Of a stretch of 64,000 nt of DNA, positions 25,465 through 35,790 are shown one piece after another. Within the stretch, counting starts at the first letter, position 1. The number at the start of each line of letters is the position of its first letter. The notes below the pieces were generated by a model. That model was given only the letters and a program-made list of their open reading frames with translations, had not been told where the DNA came from and made no database searches. The position numbers and the translations under genes are program-made. This stretch comes from Asterochloris sp. CNOR1 (lineage: Eukaryota > Chlorophyta > Trebouxiophyceae > Trebouxiales > Trebouxiaceae). The stretch is from contig OZ017753.1 in the NCBI GenBank assembly GCA_963969365.1, positions 1,922,001 to 1,986,000 of the forward strand, read 5' to 3'.

Positions 25465-28292
25465 TCAAGACTCTTCTTGTTCATCATCCTCATCACTATC
25501 CTCAGCAGCCAGGCTGTTGAAGTGCTCGCCCAGTGCAAGAGCATGTCTGAGATAGCACACCAGCAGGCTTGGTTTTTCATCATCTGCAATTCCGCAAAGC
25601 CCGGCTCAGCAGGACCCAGGGCAGACAACATTGAGCCCCTAAGCAGTGCAATGCGAGTGCAAACAGAATCATACCTATGAAATTGCTGCCCATGTCAATA
25701 GGGGGGAGGCCCACTGCAAATACTTTGATATGCTGCTTCAGTGACTGGCACAGAGCATTCAGCTCTGTCTGCCCGCCCCAGGCAGCAGTGTCTGCCACCT
25801 CTGAGCAGTAGTGCTCAAAAGCAGCATCAATGTCCTCAAACTCCCCAAAGTCCTGCAGAGAAGTTCAGACCAGCTGTGGAGCTGGCCACCTATTACATTC
25901 AGAGCATGTGCAGCATTGGCAAGCATTTTTGGGAGAGAAGGCTCGTTGGAAGCAGGCAGGAGTGGACACAGTATCTGCTCAGCGCCCAGCATAGCCAGCG
26001 GGAACGGTGCTGACCAGGTGATCTGCTGCCCCAGCCCTCATGCAGGATGTCGTAGCCATGCTTGATGCAGCACCCATTTTCTGAGCAACCCAGTAAGGGC
26101 CTACCTGGCTCAGGAACGGCAGAAACTCTGCCTTGTGCTCGCGCATGTGCTGCGCAGTCATGTGGCGCAGCTTCTTAAAGTCAGGCTGCTGCGCTTTATC
26201 CCCATCAACTGCATTCAGGCGCAGCTGATCCTCCACTGCCTTGTACATACAGTGGCCATCTGCCTGCAGGCAGTGCCAAGCAGGGCACGGCTCGCAGGGC
26301 TGCAGGAAATCCCGCCTGGTCATCACTGCTGCAGCTGCAGTGCTTGGCATCACAAACACCATGCCGATGCACATGCCAATGCAGTCGTCGCGCAGGCAGC
26401 ACTGTGGAGAGTGCAGCCAGGGAGGCAACAAACCAGTCTTGCAAAGAGGCACTCCTCCCTGCATCATACAATATTGCCTTGCACGGCTGAGGAACTGTAT
26501 GGGCTGGCTTGCAATGGACGGCTGATAAGGGTAGCAGCAATGCACCGTTCTTGCCAGGCTACATGGGACCTCAATGAGTCCTCCATTGACAGATTCACCT
26601 GCACATTCTGTATGACCAGGCCCTACAAGTTCAATGCTCCCTCTGGCTAGACTGGGCCTCTGCCCATCTTCCACTGGTGGGCTCACTTGGATTTCTCGTA
26701 CAACCAGCCCCAATGGCTCCAGCATGGCCTGTAGCTGCTCAGCCTCCTGCTCCCGCTGGCTGGGCCCGGACTCTGCCTGCTCAGCTGCGATGCGAGCCTC
26801 ACGCTCAGCCTCGCGCTGCGCCTGCTGCTGTTTGCGCTTTTGAGCTTTGGTAGGCTTCTTTGTCTGCAGCAGACAAATCTCACCAGGTGAGAATGTGTCT
26901 GTGACTGACTAGCGCTGTACCGACTTCTAGCCTTGGTGGGTCTTTTCTCCTGCAGCAGGCTTGGGCAGTGAGATTGGCAGTGACACATGGTGTCCTCCTC
27001 TGTCACCCTCATGCCTGCAGCTCTGGTGTGCAAACAGGGCTGCCATTAATGCAGGCAAGCAAGCACAGCAGAATCTCAGCTGCTACATATACATGTGAGC
27101 CTTGGCTAACTCTTCAGCCTGCAGCAGCATGTGTGAGGCAGTGACGGCTCACGGCACCTTTGTAGCAGGGAGCTGAGTCCCTGGCGTCCTTTAAGCTCAC
27201 GGACACAGCGTGCCTTGGCCTTGAACACCCGAGGCGTTGCTGGGAGCAACGTTGGTGTCATGGCTACACTTTGGGCACTGTGGCCACAGTGTCATGCATG
27301 GCTGCTGAGTCACCTGTGATGCCTCCTGGGGCGCCAACCTGATCTCATAGAGCCCCTGGATGATGGGCTTGACAGGGGCATCTGTGTTCGCAGCCTCCTG
27401 CTTGCTGCTGCTCTCCTGCTGCTCCAGAGCTGCCAGCTCTGCAGCATGCCGCTCCTCTATCTGTTGTTCCAAGGCAGCCACCTCATCCTGCAGGCACGCG
27501 GCTCACATCGCCATGGACATTGGCTCTGCACAAAGGAGGTTGATGGGAGGGGGGCACAGAACTGGCAGCGGCCATGACCGTTGGAAGTCACTGCCATGGA
27601 AGCCAGTGGACGGCGCAAAAGTAGTGGTTCAAGCCGGAATCCTAATGCCATGCTGCACCCTCATGCAAGGGCACAGGCCTGGCGGTGGCTGCCGTTTGGC
27701 CACACCTGCAGCTTTGAGCTCTGGGCGCATGAAGCTCGGAAAAAGGCACAGGCTAGCCAGCCGCGCTCAATAACCCCTGAAAGACCGACTGCGCACCTTG
27801 CGCTTTTTGCCCAGCTTCTTGATTGCCTCCTTGTGGGCTTTCAGCTCCTGCAGGCCGGACAGTCAGTTGTTAGCCTCCCAAAGCTGAACAGGTCCTTGGC
27901 AGCTCTGCATAGTCTGCAGACGGCAGACAGCTGGTGCCAATGAAGCCGTACAGCTGAATTATTGGTGTGCTGCAGACAGCTTGGGGCTTGCTCATTCTGA
28001 CCTTCTTGTGCCGCTGAACAAGGTGGCCCCTGGTCTCCTCCCCATGCTCCTGATCACTTTCTGCCTCAGCATTTGAGGCGCTGAACCCTGCCTCAGCAGG
28101 ACATGCTGATGGTGCTGCCATTGAGGGCACTGCATTGCTTCCTGACTGCTGACATGCAGCTGCTGCCTGATCCTGGGATACAGCAGCCTCCTTGCTTGTG
28201 TTTGGTGCAGATGTTGGCTCTGGCTGCTCAGCCTCCTCTGGCCTGTGCACGCCCTTGAGGAAGGCCTTTTTGCCCCCTCCCTTTCTTCCCAT
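25465..28292 (-). CDS. OTUD6: OTU-domain deubiquitinase, OTUD6 type
   Basis: A cysteine protease that removes ubiquitin, likely cytosolic. It starts at ATG 28292 (MGRKGGGKKAFLKG) and stops at TGA 25465-25467, with about seven exons. The N-half is charged and coiled-coil-like (GHLVQRHKK, KAHKEAIKKLGKKRK, EVAALEQQIEERHAAELAAL, KAQKRKQQQAQREAEREAR), as in OTUD6A/B. The OTU core follows: ADGHCMYKAVEDQL holds the nucleophile Cys (exon near 26110-26260), then FKKLRHMTAQHMREH, EVADTAAWGGQTELNAL (near 25680-25855) and YLRHALALGEHFNSL with the catalytic His (near 25520-25580). The tail is acidic (EDSDEDDEQEES). All catalytic parts are present. It starts 93 bp from the ceramide synthase start on the opposite strand. 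Confidence 0.9.
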
Positions 28293-28385
28293 GCTGCAAG
28301 CAGGCGCAGATGAGTTTGAATTGAGCAGGGGAAAGGGCGGTCAAACATTCTCAACATCTTGACTGTTCCTGGCTCGATCAGGGCC
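28293..28385. promoter_or_regulatory. 93 bp divergent start region, OTUD6 / ceramide synthase
   Basis: The two ATGs face away from each other with only 93 bp between them, so 5' leaders and promoter elements must be shared or overlap. No TATA box was seen. Promoter function is inferred from layout. Confidence 0.5.
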
Positions 28386-30265
28386 ATGGACGCCTGGATG
28401 GAGAGACTCCAATCGGCCTGGAGCCGTGGCCAGGCCTTCTACCAACAAAATGGTCCTCTAGCTAAAAGATGGCAGGCAGCAAGGCAAGCACACCTCCAGC
28501 AGGACTACCTGTTAGTTCTAGGTGAATTTATTCACTCCAGGCGAGTCACAGCTCATTGCACAGATCAGATTGACATTCTGTAGTGGTGAAGTGCAGGCAT
28601 TGCCATATTTGTGCTGCCACTTGTCAGGGTCTTGCTTCATTTTTCTGTGTATAAGGTGCGGGGTGCTCTAAGCAGCAATAACCAAGGCAGCTGTGAGCTC
28701 AGCAGGGCTCCCACTCTTGCTCTGCAGCCTGTTTCCCGGCGGTGCCTTCTCACCCCCAGCCAGCGCCAGCTGAAGAAGCAGCCCGACAAGACAAGAAAGC
28801 TCCTCTCCAAATTCAATGAGTCAATGTGGAAGGTGCACATGCTTTCCTGCTCTGATGCTCTGGCGCAGCGCACATGGCACCCACTGATCAGCCTAGCTCT
28901 CTGCTGTTGGCTCTGCTCATTGCTATCCTATCACCCTCAATGACAGGGAAGCAGCCATCCTCACCTGTCATGTCAGCCCCGCAGTTCTGCGTTTATGCAA
29001 CTACCTTCTCCATCGGCGTCTATGCCATCTATGACGAGCCCTGGCTCACAGACACCAGCTACTACTGGAGAGGCTGGCCGAACCAGGACTTCAAGTGAGT
29101 TACCAAGCTGAGAACTCAACTCATTCAAGCTGCGCCACAGGTGCGGCAAGAGCCTTGTGGGCAGCACATCTGCTTGCTGCCCATTGTTGCTTGGGGCCCT
29201 GGCGCCATCTTGCAAGGTACCCTGTTTGGCCGCCTCACTTTTGCAATCTGCCTGCCAGCTCAACCGTAGCCCAGTGCCTGTCACAGTCCTGCAGCTCTAA
29301 ATGTGAAGGCTGCACACTCTGGAGTGCAGGCCAAAGCTAGTGGTCCTCTACAAGGCAGTGTTTGCCACCTACACTTCCAGCGCGTTGATGCTGCTGGTGT
29401 GGGAGACCCGGCGAAAGGACTTCTATGCCATGCTGGCCCACCACACTGCCACTGTTGGGCTGATTGGGCTCTCGTTTTACCTTGGGTGAGGCAAGAAGCT
29501 GCGCCTGCATTTGTCGTGCACCATGCACAGGAGTGGGGTGCTGACGTGCTGGCCCACATGCACATCGACAGACACTTTCCATACAGTGGTCACCATCCTG
29601 CAGGCAAGGAAGCTCCAAGTCTGGTCCCTCCCTGGATGGCTTGAAACCCCAAATGATCTGAATGGTGGACCCGGTGGCTGCAGATTTCTGCGGGTGGGGT
29701 CCATCATCATGGTGCTGCATGATGTCAGCGACATCCTGCTGGAGTGCGCCAAGATGTTCAACTACTGCCACAAGGACGCAGTCGCAGACATTCTCTTCGG
29801 GCTGTTCATGCTGTCCTGGGCCGTGTTGCGGCTTGTCTACTTCCCTGGCTGGGTCATCTGGAGCACATCGTGAGTTTGAGACTGCTAGAACAAAGACATG
29901 TGCTGTGGCGGCCACCTTTGGCTTCAGATATGCAGCAATGGTGGCAGCTGTCCGCGTGATCCATGATCATGACACTTTATTGCTGCTCAAGCCGGCGTGC
30001 CAGATTGGGAAGCATGCTGTCAGCCTGGGCAGCGCAACAGGGTCCTGCTCCCCACATGGCCTGTCTATCTGAGCCTTGCCTTGCACCATGCTGCAGCTTT
30101 GAGGTCGAGCATGTTCTAGGCTACAAACCCTTTCTGTACCCAACCTTCAACGCGCTGCTGGTCCTGCTGCTGATGCTGCATGTCTACTGGTTCGCAATGA
30201 TCTGCAAGATTGCTTACTCCAAGATCACCACAGGCAAAATCGGCGATGTACGAGAAGAAGACTGA
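28386..30265 (+). CDS. LAG1: Ceramide synthase (LAG1/LASS, TLC domain)
   Basis: An ER multi-pass enzyme that N-acylates sphingoid bases with fatty acyl-CoA to make ceramide. It starts at ATG 28386 in a good context (gccATGGac) and ends at TGA 30263-30265; about seven exons. Exon 1 gives a soluble N-part (MDAWMERLQSAW) then a TM segment (YLLVL spliced to GSCFIFLCI). A basic stretch RKLLSKFNESMWK precedes the TLC domain. The LAG1 core spans two exons: WETRRKDFYAMLAHHTATVG (near 29385-29460) with the paired His, and VGSIIMVLHDVSDILLECAK (near 29695-29755) with the conserved Asp residues. Further TM segments follow, with a Lys/Asp/Glu-rich cytosolic end (KITTGKIGDVREED). It appears complete. Confidence 0.92.
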
Positions 30266-30406
30266 CCCGTGAGACCCTCCACTTGTGAATTGTTTGAACT
30301 GCACCCCCTCCTGCCTGAGTAACTCCATCTCATGAAATTAGCAAAATGCATTATCTATATACCTGGTCAACATTGCAAACGCCACCCTGCATGCCGACTC
30401 GGGCCT
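30266..30406. other. Short same-strand intergenic region
   Basis: About 140 bp between the ceramide synthase stop and the chosen start of the SAP-motif gene. An in-frame non-ATG extension reaches 30332, so the true start could lie a little upstream. Confidence 0.4.
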
Positions 30407-33400
30407 ATGACATGCCTTGCAGAGCTGCAAGAGCTTGGCAGCAGTCAGCAGAGCAATGTCCTTGACTTGCTCCCCCGCAAGGACCTGCAGGCACTAGCGA
30501 AGGAATGTGGTGTCAAGGTGAGAGTGCACATTGTCTGATCGAGGCCAGGTGTAGCACTCAGTATGGACTTCCAAGACATGACGGTGTGCACGCCAAGGTG
30601 CTGCCGCCCGCTGTGTCTGATTCTGCTGTCATGCAACAGGCCAATGCCAAGAGCAGGGATATCATATCAAGCATCCTGGAGTATCTGTCAGAGACAGATG
30701 GCCACAGCCATCAGTCAGCAGCGGCTGCTGAGGATGGCAGCAAACAAGGCCAGCAGTCCTCAGGTGATGAGGGGCCTGCCTCGCCAGCACTAGGCATCCG
30801 CGTCAGCCCACAGCAGGCCCTGGGGCTTCCCAAGAAGAGCAGCATCAGCGTCCAGCCAGAGGCAGCTCCTTCTCACATGAATCCTAGCTGCCAGCCTGCG
30901 GCGGGCTCCAGCAGCAGCCCAGAAGCTGTGAGGGCTGCAGCACAGCAGGTGGGCCCTGGCAGCCCGCCAGGCGGGACAGCGGCTGCAGATGTTCAGGCGG
31001 AAGAGCCTGCTCCAGGCCCAGATGCAGTGATGGAGTGCGGAGTCGAGCAGGACGATGCAGCTGCCAGCCCAGCTGTCACAGTGGCAGAGGGTGTTGCGGC
31101 AGAGGGCTCCTTGCCTAGAGGAGAGGAGGACGAGCCCATGCTGGGGCCTGAGGCCTGTGAGCCTGAGGCAGCAGGCAAGTGGCACAAAGAAGCTGTGCTG
31201 CACTCTCATTGTCTCTGCCTGCTGCTGCTGTAGGCCCACAGATTGCAACATCTAGGCATGTGCCAGTCAGGAATCACCGTTGCGCACACAGCAAAGTGGG
31301 CCCTGGGTGCCGGCAGCTGGTGAGTGGCCACCCCGGAGAGGGGGCACCCTGAAGAAGTGATGCACACCAGCAAACGCATTCGCTTCTTTTGCGACACGGA
31401 CACAGCTTTGGGCCAGGCCTTTTGTTGGTGGGCAACAGGACTGGATGCTGCAGTGAAAGGCACACGGCAGCAGCAGGAGGGGGTGCTGCTGGCCCACAGT
31501 TTCTTGGGCCTATGCAGGAGCTGATGACTCTGGACAACCTAGGCACTAGAGCTGTGGCAGCATTGGTGAGGATGCTGCTGCAGGTCAAAGCTGTCTTCTG
31601 TTCTTGCAGGCGAAGAGTGGAAAGCCCCTTCCGAGGCCTGCAGCAGTGGCAGCATGGGCACTGACGCTGCAGCTGCTGCTGCTGGGGAGGCAGACAGAGC
31701 CTTCCAGCAGTTCCAGGAAGAGGGCGGCATCAGCAACCCCCTGTTCAGGGGGGCCTCAGGCAAGCAGGGAGCTGCTGGGCATGAGCCTCAGACCAGCAGG
31801 GATGTATCAGGCTGGTGCCAGTCAGCACACCTTGGGTTCTCACGTCACCTGATGTGTCCAGGACATTGGAAGAAACAGCGCTGAGCATCTGTATCGAGCT
31901 TCTCAGCGTCCGGTCAACCAGTATCCTGCTGCTGGGAATGTGTGCGGCCCAGCCTGCAACACTGACATCAGTGCCAGGACCACACAGCTGACATGCAGCA
32001 GGGAGGCAAGGGACCGTGCCTCTTCTTCAGGGGCCCCCGTGTACCTGCTGCTGCCTTCACCGCCGCCCCCAGCAGACCAGCTTGCTGCGGCAAGCTGTCT
32101 GAGATGTGTGTCCTGGCTCGGGGGGCCCCTGCTGCTTGACGCTGCACCCTTTTCCCTGCAGGGTCCCTGGGCGCGAGGCGCCCCTCTGCTGCCACCATTG
32201 CCCACAGCCTGCAGACTGGCCTGCTGGCGGCAGGTGTCTCGGATTTGCTGCCCGTTCTTGGGGGTGCCCAGCTGCATGACCCCATGTCTATCCTCTTGTA
32301 GGCTCCCTGGACGGGAGGCGCCCCTCTGCTGTCGCTACCGCCCACAGCCTGCGGACCAGCCTGCTGCAGCGTCAGGCTTCCCAGAGGGAGCTCACACCAG
32401 AGGAGCTGGGGCTGGTGAGCTGCACGCATGTTTGTCACGAGGGCACAGCCAGACCCTGCCCACACTGGCATGCAAAGGCACACATGCCCGAAAGGCCCAG
32501 GCCAGCGCTATCCACTGACACACTGGGTGCAGCCCCGTAGTGGTGAGGCAGAGCTTGTCAGTCCAGTGCTGCATCCTGGCGTCAGAGGGGACCACATTAT
32601 CAAAGCACATTCCATCCAATAGAACAAATTAGTGCTGCATGGCCGCCTGCCTGAACAGCCCAGTAGCCTGAACTGCTGAGAGCAAATTGCTGGGCAGCTT
32701 TCCGCAAGTGAGGACTGGAATGCTTTGCAAACGTCTTCAGCCCCAGCCAGCGGCGTGTGTACGAGTCATCTGAAGGCATGGTGCAGCTGCGGGAGCGGGC
32801 AGCAGAGATTGGCACAGGCATGGAGCCACTAGCACCAGAGGCTCTGCCTGGCTCACTGAGGCAATGCCTCTGCTAGTTGCCTAGGGCAATCTGTTTGTCC
32901 AGCCAGGGACTGAGGGGCATGGCTCTGCCTGCAGGACAAGGCAGTGGAGCTGGCGCAGGCCGGGAGCTCAGAGCTGAGCCCCTCCCTGCTGACGATGATG
33001 CAGCAGGCCTCAGGCAGCCTGGAGGGGTCCCCCTCTGCCCAAGACGCCTTCCAGCGGGGTGAGCGACCCAGCACGGCAGTCTGAGGTGTCGAGGGGTCTG
33101 AACCACTGAGACTGCTGAGGGCCAGGGCGCAAGGCAGCAGGCACCTGCGTACCAAGGGTGGCCTGCTCGACAAGGTGGTGCATGGACGCTGCCTGGCAAA
33201 GGCTCTCGCCATGTGCAGCCGTCTCATTGACCTGCCTGCTGCTTGGAATGCCAGGTGCCTGGCTCAGCATTGATGCCATGAGCTGTGGCGGCCCTGGTCA
33301 TGCACCAAAGGTGAGTGGTGCCTTGTGCATGAGCCCGCATCCAAGCCATGAGGTGCCTGGGAGATGGACCCAATGCTCTGCCCTGCAGGGCGCAGGAGCG

Positions 33401-35372
33401 GGATGTGGCAGGGGGCAACTGAGGTGCAGCTGCGCCAGCTGGAGAGGCAGTGGGACAGCTACAAGGTGGGGCACCCATCCTGCAGCATGACACACCAGGA
33501 GCATACTGGCCACTGCTGCTGGCAAACACATGCGCCAGCCAGACAGGCAGCGAGACAGCTTACCTCAGCACACTGCTGCTGCCAAAGTCACAGGCAGCAT
33601 GACTCACAGGCGCTGCTGACAGATACCACAGGATGTCCCCCCTGCTGCGGTCCTGGCAGCCCAGCTGCTTGGCAGCAAGCTGCAGCAAGAGCAGGACCAG
33701 TGCCAGCAGAAATAGTTTGGTTTAGATACCTGCTGCAGCTGCCATGCAGCGGTGCTCAGCCTAAACTTTGCACTGACACATTGGCAGCCATGCTGCAAAG
33801 GGATGTCCTGTCTTGCAAACACACACTACTGTGCCCTGACCAGGCCACAGCATGTGATGCTTGATGCAGACAGCCACGCAGCGGCACTGGGACCTGCCCA
33901 GCCTGAGCGATGTCGAGGCCAAGTCCACAGCTCTGGCAGCCTCAGGCTTCACCACTGTGGACTCGCCGCTGGTAGGCAGCATGCAGGCCCTGGGCATGCA
34001 GTCAGCACCAGCGCAGGCAAGTGCTGGGGATTGTGAGGCCTGGCCATTGCCCTGGCAGCTAGCTGCGCAGACTAGGTCTGCATGCAGGCGCCATCCTTGC
34101 AGTCAGCAGCAGCGCTGGTAAGCCCGCAGCGCACGCCTGTGGCTTGGCTGCTTCTGAGGCAGCATGCAGCCAGCTGCACTGGCATGCCTGCAGCTCATGC
34201 CAGCAACAGGATTGCTTGACGCATGAGGCCTGGACATTGCTGGAGCGGCTGGCAGGGAGAGCATGCTGGCCCTTGGCATCCCATGGTGAAGCTGATCAGA
34301 CCAAAGTCTGCTGCTGGGTCCGCATTTGTGGCTTGCCCAGATAGGGCACAAATCTGGGCCCCAGCCCTGCTGGATTAGGATCAAGCTTTCCTGCACGCCA
34401 TGTCAAACCACCTTTATTTCAATGTCACACGGCAGGCACAGGCAGCGCTTGGTTTGCAGGTTGGATAGCCGCTACTGTCAGGGCAAGAGTGCAGGTGTTG
34501 CACAGTTACAGGCAGCGCTTGACTTACACCATAGCTGGCAATGGGCCACCGTTAAGCTTGTGCAGGCGCTTTGCTTGCACCAAAGACTGATGTCTGGTAC
34601 CAGCACTCAGGACCTGTGCAGGCATCGCATGGCAAGCGCAAGCAGCGATCTCAGGAGGCAGGGGAGGAGCAGGGGGTGGGGGGACAGCCCCGCAAGGCGG
34701 CTAAGCGCGGCGCCGGTCAGGCTCCTTCACAGATGCAGAAGCATGCCAAGTACACCAGCCCCGGCAAGGCGCTGCGTGGCCCTTCCAGGCAAGTCAGCGT
34801 ACCCTGCTTGCCAGCGGCCCTCCTGTAGGCTGAGCGCCCCCCGGCGCTGTGCGGCACCTAGGCAGGCCAACATCATCTGCTTGCCCAGCATGTTTCAATG
34901 TGACAAGCCCATGCCATGCCTGCAGCCTGCTGACCAAGTCTCTGCCTCTGTCTGCTGAGGCTGCTGCAGGCACCGGGCAGCAGCTGCCTGCAAACGCTGC
35001 AGAGTGTGCATACTGCCTGAGACAGCCCTGACTGCTGCAGGCTGTGCAGCAGCAGTGGTGTGGCAGGCAAGGAGAATGAGCATGTTGCTCTGGAGCCTGT
35101 ACCTGCTACACTGATCCCATGCGGCCCAGCCTGCACAAGCCCCAGGACAGGCCTGCCCCCGCGCCCAAAGGAGGCTGCAGCAGGTGGGTGGTACGGTTTG
35201 CACCTTGGTGAGGGCAAGGGCTGCAGGGTAGCTCAGTGTATTGTGTACTGCCCACTGCCATGCAGGCACCAAGAGCAAGATTCCAGTCAAAAAGCCCCTA
35301 GACAGAGCCAAGATGGCCGAAGAAAGTTTTGCAGCCCGCCGCACTGCAGCCATCAGCCGCAAACTCAAGTAG
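30407..35372 (+). CDS. SAP-motif, KEN-box protein resembling NuSAP (function inferred)
   Basis: A multi-exon basic nuclear-type protein, ATG 30407 to TAG 35370-35372, about 12 exons. Near the N-terminus a splice joins LPRKDLQALAKECGVK to ANAKSRDIISSILEYLSE, a SAP-like helix-extended-helix similar in pattern to the start of animal NuSAP. Next comes a long Ser/Ala/Pro/Gln-rich acidic exon (30641-31174), then exons with SLDGRRPSAVATAHSLRTSL, RVYESSEGMVQLRERAAEIG, a short coiled-coil stretch EVQLRQLERQWDSYK (near 33420-33464), a Lys/Arg-rich exon (about 34624-34788) and GKENEHVALEP holding a KEN box (35070-35095). The end is basic (SKIPVKKPLDRAKMAEES, ARRTAAISRKLK). Spindle or chromatin binding would fit, but low-complexity content makes homology weak. 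At least four introns appear to use GC donors. Confidence 0.6.
32059..32400 (+). repeat. Three tandem copies of an exon and its acceptor
   Basis: Two copies share acceptor and exon start: CTGCAG|GGTCCCTGGGCGCGAGGCGC (AG ending at 32161) and TTGTAG|GCTCCCTGGACGGGAGGCGC (AG at 32301), 140 bp apart. Both stay open in the same frame (GSLGARRPSAATIAHSL and GSLDGRRPSAVATAHSL). A third, more decayed copy matches from about 32059 (accgccgcccccagcagacc). The copy at 32301 runs into a good donor (ctg|gtgagc, near 32413) and is probably the used exon; the middle copy could be an alternative exon. Confidence 0.85.
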
Positions 35373-35790
35373 ATGAATTGCATGAAGGCTTTGTGTCAGC
35401 TCACAGGCGTCATGTGATAACAGTCTACGGTCAGGGGGCATGGCCGATTGGTGCTATGCACTGGGGAGGAGCTTATTCATGGTCGACATATTCATGCTAG
35501 TTCTATTGAGCACTTGAAGTTGGACTGTGCAAAAAAGGCAGGGGCCTGGCTCAGCCAGGCAGCTGCGGTAGCACCCCCCGGCATATGGTATTGCCGGCTA
35601 GCATGCCAGGCGTGAATTGGGCCAAAGGAGCACGCTTCAAGGAGCAGCAGCGCTCCAGGCACCTGGCAGTTGTTGCAGAAGCCGCCTGAGAAGAGTGTGG
35701 TGCTTACACCGGCTGCCCGGAGCAGTCTGGGGCTGCACAATCAGTGAAAATTATGCGTGAGCCACAATGCTGTGTCCCACAGCAGGCCGC
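35373..35790. other. Convergent intergenic region, SAP-motif gene / inositol polyphosphate kinase
   Basis: The 3' flanks of two genes. TTACA at about 35705 reads TGTAA on the minus strand, about 88 bp past the IPK stop, and is a fair polyadenylation-signal candidate. No ORF is supported. Confidence 0.5.

Noticed and set aside
27620-27650. GGTTCAAGCC stretch resembling a tRNA T-arm
   Set aside because: No matching acceptor stem or anticodon arm was found around it; it lies in an OTUD6 intron.
31940-32518. Paired plus and minus open frames of 170-190 codons
   Set aside because: They arise from the three-copy tandem repeat in the SAP-motif gene; only the copy at about 32302-32412 has good acceptor and donor sites.
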